Shown piece by piece: positions 19,965 to 31,805 of a stretch of 64,000 bases of DNA. Every line of letters begins with the position of its first letter. Within the stretch, counting starts at the first letter, position 1. The stretch lies in contig FJOG01000042.1 in the NCBI GenBank assembly GCA_900073065.1, forward strand, positions 372,001 to 436,000. Reading direction: 5' to 3'. The notes beneath the pieces were generated by a model. It was given only the letters and a program-made list of their open reading frames with translations. It was not told the origin of the DNA and did not search any database. A program made the position numbers and the translations under genes. Origin of the DNA: Phialocephala subalpina (Eukaryota > Ascomycota > Leotiomycetes > Helotiales > Mollisiaceae).

Positions 19965-21409
19965 GTTGATGATTTTGTTGGATAAACTATTTTGGGATTC
20001 GACGAATGTGATATGAGATAGACTTTAGTTTGAAGATTCTTGAATGAAGAGGAGGAAACACAAACAAGGAAACTCCAGATTTATAGGTGCTACCTGCGGT
20101 CCAAGCAGAACAACAGTCTAGAGAATTCTAGCCTTGATTCCAGACGGTGCCGGTCAACCATACGTCACAACGTGGTCTGTGAGTGGCCATACAAATGGAT
20201 GTTTCCGATTTAATGGCTCAATCGACGAATGAAATGATTCGAAGCTCCACTTGCCCAGATTCCAAGGGCCACCCAGGGCATGAGGAGCCGCACCGGTCCG
20301 TCAGCGCCACCAGCAACAGAGGTGGCGCCATGTTTATTTCAGTAGCTTCTGCCCAATAAGGAGCTCCCTATCATAAAAATAGGAAGGCTTAGCCAGGTTT
20401 TCGTCAAAACGGGTGTTGCTGAGTGGTTTCGACTGGTGAGACGAATAAGAGTTCGTGGTGATAGCTTCGATTCAGGTCCTCGCAACAACCTGTTAGTACC
20501 GATTGGTAATAGCGCTGCAGGTGTCCGGGGGGTTCCGAAACAACTTAAATAAGCGATTTTCCGGAGTACAGCAAGCTTGTGGGCATGCGGATCAGTGGCC
20601 AGAATTGCCATAGGCAGCGAGATCCGATAACATAATTTGTTATGCCGAGAGTGCTCGGAGGGCAACAACTGTTGAATGTCATTGATATTATGCATCGAAT
20701 CCTGAGCCTGGAACCAAGCTTCACAACTCCAAATCGAGACTCGCAAGGACAATCCAGCTCCTGGATCACCACTCTGCCAATCGTGGTCTATTGTCCTAGA
20801 GTAAGAAAGACCGCGTAGTATCGTGGCATTGCTGTTGTGTCCAGAGCATCAGCCACACCGTAAGGCAAAAGGTGAGAGAGACAGCTTCGATTCAGCACTA
20901 AATCGCTCAAAGGCCAATGAGCAGATCTCCTTACGAAATAGATCGCCGCTAGGTACATCCCGTCGTCCCCACACTTGGCAACGTTTAGCGCGCTCCGTCT
21001 CCGTCTGCGCGCTAATATCCTTGTATCCAAGCACATTCATCGTCATCATCGTGTGCATAAAATAGTGTATGGCCACTATTGCCACCGTATCCAGTTGGAG
21101 CTGGCCAATGATGTTCCTGCGATGCTCTGCGTTGTCATTGACCTGCTTCTACCAACTGTGTAGGTGCGGCTGAAGGGGTTTCAGCATGAGAAAGCCGAAG
21201 GATTGCCCCTGTAAGCACTGCGTTCCTCTTGCTTCCTTAGAACACAGTGCGAGCTGCGCCGTGGCTAAGTGCATCTCGTAAGTCCCAATGCGCGATTTTT
21301 ACTCAGTACGAACACGATCAGGGCTTCAAGCACACCATCGTCATCTAGGCTTGCCCAATGACAGCTCGGATTAGAGTTCAAGCCCCCAAGCTCCAAGCTC
21401 TCTAGTGTC
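19965..21409. other. long intergenic region, no gene seen
   Basis: 1.45 kb upstream of the GPI-protein gene and downstream of SIN1. A perfect 8 bp-stem hairpin (GCGCCACC/GGTGGCGC, 9 nt loop) lies at 20304-20328. Open frames at 20339-20772 and 20788-21085 start from non-ATG codons or lack protein-like composition. A ncRNA or lost gene cannot be excluded. Confidence 0.4.
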
Positions 21410-23954
21410 TCACACGTTGTGGTAAGGGGAGATGCCTTTCTTGATCTCGAACACGATCTCTGCAGCCTCGTCGGCACTCTTTGCCTCGAAGTCGTAGCGT
21501 TTGGTCTCGGTCGTCTTGTATATCACAATCTATACGAACAATTAGCCGCCATCAAATCATGATACCTTTTCGACTTACCTTGAAGTTTGTGGGGTGTCTT
21601 CTGGTTACCTTGCACCCAACAACTTTGCTGAAATGTACTGTTGTGGTTTTTCCTTGCCCCTCGAACATCGTCTTGCCTGTGGAAGCTGGCATGATATGGA
21701 GATATTCGCCATCGATAGCAAGTACTCTTTCGTTCAAGCCGACAAACCTCATCGGTTGCTTTCGCCAGACAGTATACTTCCTGTAGTTGGCACTTCCAAG
21801 CTCGTCTTGCTTGATGGCCTCTTGTGCAAGGGGGTGAGTCCCCAGCATTGGTCCCTTTCTGATCTTTCTGGGATCAGGTCTTTCTGCCATCAATGGAATC
21901 TTTGGGGAACTGCTGCTTGGCGAACCAGACATTGTCAGAGGACCATCTGTAGCAAATCTTCGACGGTACAGATCCAGTTCCGTGGAGTTTCCAATGGACT
22001 CAACAGTACGATCAAGAAGTACTACAGTGCCGGATCCAGTCATCTTAAGAACATGATTGGCTTTGTCTAGTTGTCTTTTCTTACAAACAATGTCAAGGAC
22101 ATCAGCCAAATATGTGTCAGTAGTGACATCCAATGTGATCATTTGCCCTGGAGCTGCATCGGCAGAGTGAATGTGAATTCGCAGAAACTTCTTAACACCG
22201 CTCCTTGCATTCGTTTGCGCAGTAGTAGTTCCAATTGCAGGTGAATCTGCAAGAGTTAAGTTCTGCCGCAGGGCTGACATTGTGGTCAAGAGAGGATTTT
22301 GACGAGGCTGCTCGGCGTGTAATGTGGATGGTGGCATGGGTGTACTTTTCGGTGTAAGATCGTCATCATTCGTCGTAGAAGCAGCAGCCTCTTGCTTGAA
22401 TTGAGGAGTGACAGTTTGGTTCTGCTCGAATTGCTCATCGGTGGCCTCCACAAGTGCAAATTCATCATATGGCTTCGAGTTTGACCTTGACCTTGCTGCA
22501 CGGTTATTGGCTGTGGTAAATGCTGAAACTGGTTTATTACGTTCCAGCGCCGGGAAGTCATAGTCGACTTCCTCATCTTCAACCATACGTAGTACCCATC
22601 GGTTGACATTGAGCTTTTCGGGTGGGATGACAGGTTCGAGCTTCTCTTCTGTGTATCGCCACAGACTCAAGCCAATAAGATCAGCGACTGTGACCGCTCG
22701 ATCATTTGCCTCGTTCTCGTGGACGCTTCTCCGGATCAGGACCTCAAAGGGCTTCGTCGTGGAGGTCGCAAAGGGCGCCCATATTCGTAGGTTCAGTGGA
22801 TTTGGATCTCCTTGTCCTGATAGGGATGCAAATGATTCAAAGGGCATCGCTGCTTTTGTTCGCTTAGCTTTGATAGCAGCAGAGAGAAGACTCTTTGGTT
22901 GTATCGTGCTGATGGGGCGAGGAGGAGGGAGCGCTTGCAGGACTGGAGGAGCAGGCTTGGATTTTTTCGCTAGCGACCGTTGTAGATCCCGGGGTAAGGT
23001 GCCTACAACATGGCTGGTAGGTGATGCATTCACAGTACCGTCCACACCGTCGAGCATTGAGGCTGAGTCAAGGCTGCCTGCAAAATCCGAGTCCATGTCT
23101 GATACAGAGCCATCAGAGTCCTCCTCTTCCTCCTCGAGCAAGTCACTCTGCTGCCTCTTGACTCCAACGTTCGGATCTGAGGTATGCCGTAGCAGTGCCT
23201 TGCTGGCCTTTGCAGCATTTCTCGCAGCCTCACGTTGCCTCTGGAAAGCAGACGCGTCGAACTCGTTCTCCGATGACATCTCGCTGCTTGTCACAGTATC
23301 TCTCCTAGCCCGTTCCTTAACAGCCTCTAATGCCGACTGAGAACCTCGCCTTGTCTGACCACCTGGGTTCCGTGACGGGGATGTCACCGTTGATGACTGC
23401 CGAAGATTCGAGCCACGGATGGGTGACGAGCCCGAGCGATTTCGAATGGGCATCTTTGAAAACTTGATCTGCTGTGCCGCTCTTTGATCACCATCATCAT
23501 CACTCTCATCACTCAGGTCACTACTATCCTCTTCCTCCATTTGTTCCCTACGCCGGCGTCTCTTGGTTGCAATTCCAGGTCCGATGGTGTCACCGGCTGC
23601 ACCTCCGGTAACCATACCTCCCTCGTCAAGTTCATCCTCAATACCATTAGGTGTCAGGCCAGCTGATCTAGGAGGAGCTTGGAAGTATTCTGAAGCGATG
23701 GCAGTAGGTATTGGTGGGGAATGGGTTCGTTTGATATTCGCAGGATTTGGTCGCCATCCAGCAGCTTTGAATCCGGCAGTATTTAGGAATCCATCATTTA
23801 TTGTGATCAAACGCTCACCAACACCATCTGATATTGTGTCGAGATAATTCGTTCGTAGTTGGTAAGATACCAGACTATATCCTTCAATCAGTAATCGGAC
23901 GGGAACGGGTTTGGTCGTCGATGGAACTTACTCTTCAACTTGAAGGACCGACAT
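21410..23954 (-). CDS. SIN1: TORC2 subunit Sin1/Avo1
   Basis: Three exons on the minus strand, 23954-23932, 23874-21579 and 21529-21410; 812 aa. The N-terminus MSVLQVED/LVSYQLRTNYLDTISDGVGERLI is the conserved Sin1 start. A long Ser/Arg-rich disordered part follows. The central CRIM domain includes LNVNRWVLRMVEDEEVDYDFPAL. A Ras-binding-like domain follows (FLRIHIHSADAAPGQMITLDVTTDTYLADVL). The C-terminal PH domain runs from YTVWRKQPMRF to FEIKKGISPYHNV, the last 40 aa lying in exon 3. Sin1 recruits substrates such as Ypk/Gad8 kinases to TORC2 at the plasma membrane, and the PH domain binds phosphoinositides. Confidence 0.9.
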
Positions 23955-24228
23955 AATGGACGCTCAGCATGTGCCAGACACCCTAAAATTCATGTACATT
24001 TAAGATCGTTATTTGGTGCCGGAGGTTTGACAACTGCAAACTGGGAGCAGCTGTGTTGTTTGTTCGACGCTGGTTCAGATCGAACGTCAACGTTCAGCCT
24101 CGCGATGAAACTGGGGTACTCACTAGCGTCCTTTTCAGCTCTGTCGGAAATTTCTCTCAGCCTTCTTCAATTTTGGCTTGTCCAACATCAACACCATCAA
24201 ACATCGAAACTTGAATCAACGACTCAAC
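23955..24228. promoter_or_regulatory. divergent promoter of SIN1 and PRCC-like genes
   Basis: 274 bp between two divergent start codons; it must contain both promoters. No individual element identified. Confidence 0.5.
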
Positions 24229-25416
24229 ATGGGGCTTGTCGATTATTCAGACTCCGACGCCTCGGATACTGAGCAGGCTCCCACTACTAAACCCTCTGCA
24301 AACTCATCGAAACCAGCCTTCCAGAAAGTTGTCGACCGATCAAATCCAGGCAAGATTCGAGTATCTTTGCCACCAGCTGTATTGAAAGAGGAACAAAAGA
24401 GCGACGAACCTCCTGCGAAACGAGCAAAGACTGGGGGAGGAGCTTTCAGTGGCTTCAATTCATTCCTACCCGCTCCGAAGCGCGCAGCACTGACGAATGC
24501 AACAACTTCTTTGGGCTCGGGCAAGAAAGTTGGCTTGGGATTAGGATCAGGCGTAAATTTGAAGACGGGTGCTGCGCCCGGTTTCAGCAGGGAGCCTGAA
24601 CCAGCGAGAGAATGTGCGGAAGAAGAGGAGCCAGCGCAAACTTCTGAGTCTGGAGGATCGGGATTAAACCTGCCACCACCAAAGACTGCCTCCCGCGGTG
24701 ACCAGAAACCAACTGAGGAGGCCAAGTCGGTCGGAAAGCCATTGATGTTCAGACCTCTTTCTGTTTCGAGAAAGCCGACGAAGAAGAAGAAACAAATTAC
24801 TGAGGTCAATGCTACGAAAGCAATTGCAGCTTCGATTCCGAGTACACCAGAAGCGAAGGCCGAGCAGCCCGCACAAAGACCTAAGGTGTCGTTGTTTTCT
24901 ATGTCGACGGAATCGGAGAAACTGGCTCCGACGTCAAACGGCGAATACAAGTCTATGCTTTATGAGGCGGTCGAAGGCAAAGGAGGAATCGAGGAGGCCG
25001 AAGAAAACTCGTTGGATATCGAGCCGTCGTATGAGGACTATGCGCCCAATGCCACACGCATGGCTCCACCTGCAGTTCCTACCCCACCCGTATCACAGTC
25101 TCTTGACGATATTGCTGGAGATCTAAACCTCACGGAATCACAGAAACGGCAACTCTTTGGACGGCAGAAGGGAGGTAGGACGCAATCGGCCACGAAGGTC
25201 ATCAATTTCAACACAGACCAGGAATATCTTCATAACGAAGAGCTTCGAGCTGCTGGCGAACAAGTTGTGCATAACCCCGTCAGATCAATTGCTCCTGGCA
25301 AGCATAGCTTGAAGCAACTTGTCAACGCTGCTCAGAGCCAGAAGGACGCTTTGGAGGAGAGCTTTGCGAAGGGCAAGAGCAATAGGGCTGAAGCTAGCAG
25401 CAGATACGGATGGTAG
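24229..25416 (+). CDS. PRCC-domain protein (mitotic checkpoint regulator-like)
   Basis: Single exon, 395 aa, from the ATG at 24229 (MGLVDYSDSDASDTE). The acidic start followed by Pro-, Gly- and Ser-rich low complexity, with LPAPKR, and the conserved C-terminus (INFNTDQEYLHNEELRAAGE, VRSIAPGKHSLKQLVNAAQS, SRYGW) are the PRCC family pattern. Human PRCC interacts with MAD2L2/MAD2B and with splicing factors. The fungal homologue is probably a nuclear protein linked to pre-mRNA processing. The opposite strand carries a 235-codon shadow frame. Confidence 0.85.
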   Translation: MGLVDYSDSDASDTEQAPTTKPSANSSKPAFQKVVDRSNPGKIRVSLPPAVLKEEQKSDEPPAKRAKTGGGAFSGFNSFLPAPKRAALTNATTSLGSGKKVGLGLGSGVNLKTGAAPGFSREPEPARECAEEEEPAQTSESGGSGLNLPPPKTASRGDQKPTEEAKSVGKPLMFRPLSVSRKPTKKKKQITEVNATKAIAASIPSTPEAKAEQPAQRPKVSLFSMSTESEKLAPTSNGEYKSMLYEAVEGKGGIEEAEENSLDIEPSYEDYAPNATRMAPPAVPTPPVSQSLDDIAGDLNLTESQKRQLFGRQKGGRTQSATKVINFNTDQEYLHNEELRAAGEQVVHNPVRSIAPGKHSLKQLVNAAQSQKDALEESFAKGKSNRAEASSRYGW

Positions 25417-26140
25417 ATTACGAGGATAGAAGTTATGTCCATTTTGCAAAATGATACCCTCGCATACACACCAACATCCGCATTGTATTGTGTTCCTTGA
25501 ATTTTTGCTGTTTGTTGTTAGTGGTGGGCGTGTCAATCGCCTTGTACCTTATGCTCACAGAACTTGCCTCGAAGTTGAGGATGTGACATGGACGACGACG
25601 AGCAAGTGCTTGGAATTTATCCGCTGCCTCGTCCTTACAAACTACAGGATTTCTCTACTCCACGGTTATAGCACACTCTATCCTTCAAAGTCGTAGCTAT
25701 TGCTGGTATATTCACTTGTATAAGAAAATGAGCAGCCATGTACATTGTTGAATGCTAGTGTTATGTGCTATTGTGTCAGAATCGCCTCGAACAAGAACGA
25801 TCAAGAGCTGACCTGTACAGCTCCCACAGTGGCTTTTGACTCGCAGATTTCTTTTTGCACTCCCGATGCTTTATTCTAATAGGTTGCCCTTGCTATTGAA
25901 GTGGGACCACTTTCTGCTGGAATGATTCACGTGACAGTATTTGCCGCGAGATTATCACAAGGTGCTGGCAGTGAATGCGCCTGACCCTCGGAGCCTGAGT
26001 ACTATTTAGACCAGTGCCCGTCAATTCAAGCTTTTCGAGTTTCTTGCTATATTTACGAACCCATACTAAAGTACTTAAGTACTAATTTCGCCACCATAGC
26101 ATATCAACCTAACATATTTCAATCAACATCGACAGCAAAC
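25417..26140. other. intergenic region
   Basis: 724 bp between tandem plus-strand genes. The right half is AT-rich and leads into the next gene. No conserved frame. Confidence 0.45.
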
Positions 26141-26925
26141 ATGGCAACATATGAATTCCTCCCCGACGCCTTCGACATACCAGTCGATTACAATCATCCC
26201 CTCAACCCAACACGAGCACTCGCCATCCACCTTCCTGCTCCCTTAAAAACCCACCAACCCTCTCAAATCCAAGACCTAACTCCCCACCTCCTCCAACTCT
26301 TCTCCTGGAACCTAGGAATAAACACCGAGAACCTCCTCTCCGCCCACAAAGCCAGCATCACCTATCCCCATCCACTCGTCCGTTACACGCTTGAGACTCA
26401 AAATCTGCTCGGAACTCATCTCGCTATCTTGGATGTAGAAGGAAATGAGATTGCGTGGTGGAAGGCTCCATTTTTTAATTTTGTCATGGGGGGAATTGGG
26501 GGTGGAAAGACGGATATCGAGTTTCTTGGGGAGGATAAGAAGTTGGAGGTTAGGAAGGTGACGGAAGAGAAGGTTGGTCGTAGTGGGAGTGGGCTTCATC
26601 ACAGGCAGAGGCGTGCAGAAAGATTTGTGAAGGATGGGACGACGTATTTTTGGGAAGCTGAGCCAGAGACGGAGCATCAGCTGGCATTGATGAAGGTAAA
26701 GTGCTGCTTGATCTTGAGTGCTATAAGTCCGGCTGGCTGGCTAACAATGTCTCATAGGTATTTGGAGATGATAGGGATGGTATTATGAAGATGGAAGTTG
26801 CGAGGTACGCCCAGAGAAGCGCGCACGAGAGAGAGGGACTTCTGGTCTTGGACGGAAGAGAAGTTGATGAATTGCTTGTGGTATTAACATTGTGTGCTAT
26901 GCTTGAGGCCAAGGAGAAGATTTGA
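26141..26925 (+). CDS. hypothetical conserved-looking protein
   Basis: Two exons, 26141-26695 and 26758-26925, with a 62 nt intron having a GTAAAG donor and a CTAAC branch site; 240 aa. No signal peptide is present. The chain alternates short hydrophobic strands and turns (YTLETQNLLGTHLAILDVEGNEIAWWKAPFFNF), contains the Gly-rich stretch GGIGGGK, and ends in a hydrophobic helix (VDELLVVLTLCAMLEAKEKI). A beta-barrel with a terminal helix, as in tubby/LURP-like folds, is conceivable, but I do not recognise the family. Confidence 0.6.
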
Positions 26926-27971
26926 ATTTGGCATGGAGTTGATCCCCGGGACCAGAGCGTTCTTCGAATGAGGGACCATGAGCAGATCCGTATCCAGATT
27001 GGTATTTTCAGCTACTTGCTGGGGTTAGGCGTTAGATTTGCGGGACAACGACTTCAGCTTGGAGAAAAATCAGAATAAAAGCATTCAAGTTCCAAAAACG
27101 TTCGCCTCGAGCCTCATACTCGTCAATTTCCTTGGTACATCATGCTGTCTAAATGTCCCTGTCGGCTTACCGACAATTCGAAAGTAGAAATGCAAAATAA
27201 TGTCGGGACAATAGTAGGGGACTTTCACACTGCAAAAGATTCAATAACTCCCAATATGCCGAACTACTTGGAACAATAAGTCTCCATCATCGGATGTATC
27301 CCCGTGGCCCGCCTAATCCCTCCCATTGCGTGCTTTATGCAGCAGTGTAGTAATCGCGGCGCGGTAAGCCCTTGTCAGGCCACGGGATATAAGAATTGCC
27401 ATCGCCCACTTGCGTCACTCAACGACTATCTCAGTGCAGTCGACATCTGCCATCTCGGACCGCTGTACTTGGAGTCTCGATACTTGCGATGCCAGTCCCT
27501 GGTGATGGCTCTGGTCACACTCTTCGAAATCGAGTGCTGACAGGGACGGATTACCCGCGCGCTACCTTTCTGCAGACAACAAATAAGGCTATTCCGATCA
27601 CCACTCCTTGGCAAGCCATCATCGCGGCCTCTTCTTCCTGTGTACTACAACAAAACAAAACAAGGCAGCATGAATGTACGACGATGCGTGCGTGTTTGAG
27701 GCTGCCATGAGGACGCCTCACTGTCGTCGGCATCTAAGATGCCGCGTCCGGGCGGAAACTTTTTGCGAGGCGCAAAGGAGTCGGGACAACCATCTTTCCT
27801 TTTGGTTCAGTTTCGAAAATTGAGGAAAGGTATCTGCCATCAAGCCACGGTTTCCTACTTTTCAACGTCTCTCGATATTTGCTTAAATATCAATTTCTTT
27901 CAAATTGTCCTTTCTCTTTTCAAACATTCTTGATCTGGAAATCCTTGACAAGCAGTCGAATAATCGCAGCA
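26926..27971. other. intergenic region with a palindrome-family copy
   Basis: 1.05 kb. A 27 bp member of the AATGTCCC family lies at 27152-27178, with an internal hairpin TGTCGG/CCGACA. ATAATGTCGGGACAAT follows about 30 bp later. No gene seen; the last 130 bp is the T-rich promoter/leader of the MAPEG gene. Confidence 0.4.
27152..27178. repeat. palindrome family copy, intergenic (27 bp variant)
   Basis: Begins AATGTCCCTGTCGG and ends CCGACAATT. It shares the left arm of the family and has a strong inner stem. Confidence 0.45.
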
Positions 27972-28634
27972 ATGGCAACAATTACAATTGACCCAAACTA
28001 TGGGTAAGTTACCTCTTTTCCATCCAACAACTCAAGCAGCATGGATATCCTCAGATTGTCCCCTTCGGACAATGGGACATTGGGCTTCGCATTTGAAGAG
28101 GCAATCGAGCTAATGTCTGTACCAGCTATGTCCTCCTAGCAGCGACTTCTACCTTCCTCCTCAACACCATCCATACCTTCAATACAGGCAAATACCGCAA
28201 AGCCGCCAAAGTCGACTACCCCAGCGCATACGCGCCCAGTTCTCGAACAGACAATGAAGCCCATCAATTCAATTGCGCCCAAAGAGCACATGCAAATTTC
28301 ATCGAGAACCAGCCTTCTGCCGTTGGAGCTTTACTGTTAGCTGGTATTCGGTTCCCGATTATAAGTGCGGCTCTAGGTGCTGCATGGACTGTGTCGAGAT
28401 ATGTTTATATGGTTGGGTAAGTGAGGCGGCTACTGGTGTGGGAATAAGGGCTAAGTTTGGTGCAGGTATTCACAGGGTGGTCCAGGAGGGAAGGGTAAGT
28501 TTATTCGTACACAATCTTACTACTTTTGCTAACATCACGGAGGGAGGTACAAGGGAATTTATTTCTGGCTATTCCAATTCGGTTTGATAGGACTCGCAGG
28601 CTTCAATGGCGTTGCGATGGTCTTGGGGTGGTAA
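27972..28634 (+). CDS. MAPEG-family enzyme, microsomal glutathione S-transferase 3-like
   Basis: Four exons, 27972-28003, 28126-28416, 28466-28494 and 28543-28634; 147 aa. The length is typical of MGST3. Four hydrophobic helices are seen: YVLLAATSTFLLNTI, the stretch after the FNCAQRAHANFIEN signature (the glutathione-site motif of MGST2/3), AGIRFPIISAALGAAWTV, and the last exon (YFWLFQFGLIGLAGFNGVAMVLG). The KYRKAAKVDYPSAYA loop is also family-like. It would conjugate glutathione to, or reduce, lipid hydroperoxides in the ER membrane. Intron 1 (122 nt) carries a copy of the palindrome family. Confidence 0.88.
28055..28081. repeat. palindrome family copy in intron 1 of MAPEG gene
   Basis: 27 bp, arms ATTGTCCCC and GGGACATT, inside the 122 nt intron 28004-28125. 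Confidence 0.5.
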
Positions 28635-29726
28635 AACCAGCTCACTTGAAGGTGGGGCTTCATACCCAACATACAGGAAAATATTCAAACAATACCCAAT
28701 ACATCTATCCATGCATTTTACTTCCACTGAAATTCTTTTCTAGATGGATTCAGTACGAACGGCAGACATTACTATGCTGATGGTGGAAGTTTCTCCCAGT
28801 CCTCCTTTGTTTCTTTTTTCCACCCAAGGACCACGTTCGAGTGAACTCAACTTACCAACTTCAAAGGTGAGCTAGGATTCGATTTCCCAAGACCGCTAGT
28901 AGTAAAGGGCTATGCAGGAGAACATGATCTCAGAGTATATACAGTACCGGCGACCATTTTCCTTTGCCTACGAACAGTAAATCCCAACCCAACTCCCTTT
29001 TATGAGACGCGTTGGCGAGCTCTAGGATTCGCTTTCTGAATTTCTTAGTGTGGTAGAAATGTATCAAGGGTTAGTTGGCTAGAGCCTTGAGGCTCGCCAT
29101 TCTGATAGTCTACTGGCTCGTATGTTTCGAAAGTTCCTCTTGTTGTCAAGAATCCTCACCCACTCGTCTAATAGTTTCACTGACAAAGATGGTTGCTGGA
29201 CGAGAGAGAGATGTCCTTTTCGCTGACATTCTCACTCGTCCTCTGACAGCTCTGCTCAACGTTTTATAACCAGATGAATCAAATAAATCTTCCCCCTGAT
29301 ACTTCATAGCAAGACGAATAAGACTTGCTGAATTGACAGCAATCTTAAAATTCAAGGGGCAGCTTGACAGCAATTACTCCTTTCAACGAGCCTGAGTCTT
29401 GTATTTAGTCAAGCGTCCAGTAATGTGTCCTAGATGGCTATGATCCGGTGCTCAAACTTTTGCCTTGGTTCGGGTAAATATTTCGGTGCTACTGCTGTCG
29501 GTGAGGGCCCCGTACTTTGGTGGCTGTTTTCGGGGTGTTCCGGAAGCTTTTACACCCACTGTGGTCACTTCTTCTGCTTTGGCCAAAGCTGAAGTCTGTT
29601 GAAAGGCAATGCTTCAGTGGGTATATTTTGCTATGCTATCTATGATGATTTTCTGTTATGCCTAGCCAGGACTACTCGACACGTATCCAAGCCAGTCTTA
29701 GCCAAAGAAAGGCTCAAGTCGTTCCC
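28635..29726. other. convergent intergenic region, no gene seen
   Basis: 1.09 kb between the MAPEG 3' end and the polymerase 3' end. No frame has protein-like composition with a start codon. Nothing recognised. Confidence 0.45.
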
Positions 29727-31805
29727 TCAATCGGTACATCTTTCAGTAGGCTCACGCCACTCCAACTTCAGACCAGCGAACACTCTCTTCTCTTTCACCA
29801 GCAAGTCTCCACCCCCTGCCTCCAAGTCCACCCATGATCCGTCGTCCTGCCTCCTGACTCCACTGCTATCAAACTTCAGCCCTAGTTGCTCTTTGCAGTA
29901 ACTTCTCAAATCTCTCTCGAACATTGTACCTCCCGACCAGCCAATGACCGCACAGCCAGCAGTTTTCCATGGTGCGATAATGATGTCGACTCGTCGATGA
30001 GTGTTTGGATTTCTGAAGTCAGGATCGTTGCTCAGATCCTCAGCTTTTGTCGCCCATTCGAAGTCCTGCCAGACAACGAATGCATGATCAAGGGTGTCGA
30101 ATCCACTTCCTACTTTCCTTAATCCTTTCCAACTGACTGCTTCCTGACCTCTGTCGCTATTTCTGGTCGAGACGGTCAGTCTGTGGGTAATATAGAAAGG
30201 AATCTCTGGGTGATCCGGGTCCTCTTCTAAGCTGTTGAGAAGAGTCTCGAGAAATTGGTCCGTAACCTCTTCGTCGGGGTGGCTCAGAACCACATCGATA
30301 TCTCCGGACTCAGGCTTTCCACGTCGATACCCCCCACAAATGACCATCTGAAAGCCATCTCGTATTCTGTTCACGTGATCCAGGATCACGTTCGCTGCGT
30401 GTTCGACCTCGACCCTCGGAATCTTTTCTCGGAATTCATCGAAATACTTTACCCCGATCTGTTGATTTCTCGTCAACTTGTCCCAATTCTTGATGGCATC
30501 GTTGAGCTCTGTCCAACCCCTGTTGTAGAATTCCTTGGCTCTTTTTTCACCGACATCATAGATATCATAGAAAATATTGAGAGCCTGCATTCGTGGATCA
30601 GCCAAAAGATCGTCCACTTCCTTGATGTGCCCCGTTTCGTGCCATTCTTGCCAAAGGCCTACAATCTTGTTTCCGCATTTTGGAAGTCTGAGCACCTCGC
30701 GACGTGACATCAGAGTATGTGGGTATGAAGCAATTGCAGCAATTGCACCATTGTAGGTTTTGCCATTGAACTCATTGCCTTTGGCATGCTCGATGTCCCG
30801 CGCCTTTTGGATGATCCTAAGCTGCGCGATGAAATCCTCGTTCTGACAATGGAGAGGAGTTCGACGGTGACAGCAGTACTTTGAGTGGAGGTAATCTGGT
30901 AAAGGGGGCATATCAGTACCTTCGTGCTCTTCCGTAGTCTCGTGCATAAGCTCGGGTCGTTGGCCTGAGGACTGGCTATAGTGGCTTTTGGATGTTCGAG
31001 ACGAGTTATACTTGCCAACACTTCTCTTGCCAGAGGATGGTAGTGTATCTTCTTTAGCTCGAGCGAGAATATCGTTACCTCTTGATGGTAGTGTGATTTC
31101 CCGACTTGGTTGGTTCTTGCTCCCAGGAAGAAGCTCGCCTTCATAGACTAAGTAGTCATCATAGGGAAGCAGCTCGCCACTCTTGACTGAATCTAGATAC
31201 CAGGAAATTTTCAGGACAGTGATGAGCTTTGGACTGCCAGCAGCGCGTGGAGTAGCGGCCTTTGGAGTCGATGGCTCGTCGTTCGCACGAGAGCTCAGGC
31301 CATGGTTCTTCGGTGCTGGTGTGCTTTTAAACTCCTCAATGACAAGGTCGTCATCTGACTCTGTTGACGATCCAGGACTGTTGTTGATGATCTCCCACCC
31401 ATCGTTTGAGCTACTCAGCTTGCGCCGCTTTCTTGGTGACTTCTGACTCTCGAGCTCTGCTTCATCATGGCCTCGTCCATCTGGATATGTGATCTCTCGC
31501 GTCCATATACCTAGCTTGCGAAGCTCAAGGGCTGTGCGCTTCTTCGCCGTTATCTCTTTTACGAGAAAGATTTTCGCTTCTTCTTTCTTGAAGACTAGAG
31601 CACCATGTACATCGCGGATCTCCTCCTGGAGCCGATATAGTTCCTGAGGATCCTTATGGAAGTTGGCCGTGAGAAGAAATAGCGGTGGAAATTTCAAAGG
31701 CATGTTGGGCGGAAAGGGTTGGAGTCGCAATGTGGGGTCTTCGCGTCGCGATGTTGCGATGGCGAAGAAGGTGGGGTGGAGGGGTAAATATAATTCTGAT
31801 GTCAT
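29727..31805 (-). CDS. POL4: family X DNA polymerase (Pol4/lambda-like)
   Basis: Single exon, 692 aa, from the ATG at 31805. The N-terminal part (about residues 35-105) is BRCT-like, for docking to Ku/ligase IV. A disordered Ser/Lys-rich linker follows (KSPRKRRKLSSSND). The polymerase core has the helix-hairpin-helix region (IFYDIYDVGEKRAKEFYNRG), the nucleotidyltransferase signature GGYRRGK, the catalytic Asp pair in SGDIDVVLS, the third Asp in RRVDIIIAP, and the thumb segment SGGTMFERDLR. Such enzymes fill gaps in non-homologous end joining and base-excision repair in the nucleus. It shares a 419 bp intergenic stretch with the 3' end of the TFIIE-alpha gene. Confidence 0.9.
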   Translation of the reverse strand: MTSELYLPLHPTFFAIATSRREDPTLRLQPFPPNMPLKFPPLFLLTANFHKDPQELYRLQEEIRDVHGALVFKKEEAKIFLVKEITAKKRTALELRKLGIWTREITYPDGRGHDEAELESQKSPRKRRKLSSSNDGWEIINNSPGSSTESDDDLVIEEFKSTPAPKNHGLSSRANDEPSTPKAATPRAAGSPKLITVLKISWYLDSVKSGELLPYDDYLVYEGELLPGSKNQPSREITLPSRGNDILARAKEDTLPSSGKRSVGKYNSSRTSKSHYSQSSGQRPELMHETTEEHEGTDMPPLPDYLHSKYCCHRRTPLHCQNEDFIAQLRIIQKARDIEHAKGNEFNGKTYNGAIAAIASYPHTLMSRREVLRLPKCGNKIVGLWQEWHETGHIKEVDDLLADPRMQALNIFYDIYDVGEKRAKEFYNRGWTELNDAIKNWDKLTRNQQIGVKYFDEFREKIPRVEVEHAANVILDHVNRIRDGFQMVICGGYRRGKPESGDIDVVLSHPDEEVTDQFLETLLNSLEEDPDHPEIPFYITHRLTVSTRNSDRGQEAVSWKGLRKVGSGFDTLDHAFVVWQDFEWATKAEDLSNDPDFRNPNTHRRVDIIIAPWKTAGCAVIGWSGGTMFERDLRSYCKEQLGLKFDSSGVRRQDDGSWVDLEAGGGDLLVKEKRVFAGLKLEWREPTERCTD

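Noticed and set aside
20339..20752. 137-codon frame on the minus strand
   Set aside because: No ATG start (it opens with TTG) and no recognisable composition; left as intergenic.
22603..23340. 245-codon open frame antisense to SIN1
   Set aside because: It mirrors the Ser/Arg-rich disordered part of SIN1; composition is Ser/Leu-biased and there is no family resemblance.
24243..24950. 235-codon open frame antisense to the PRCC-like gene
   Set aside because: A shadow of the low-complexity Pro/Ser/Lys codons of the real gene; no conserved pattern.
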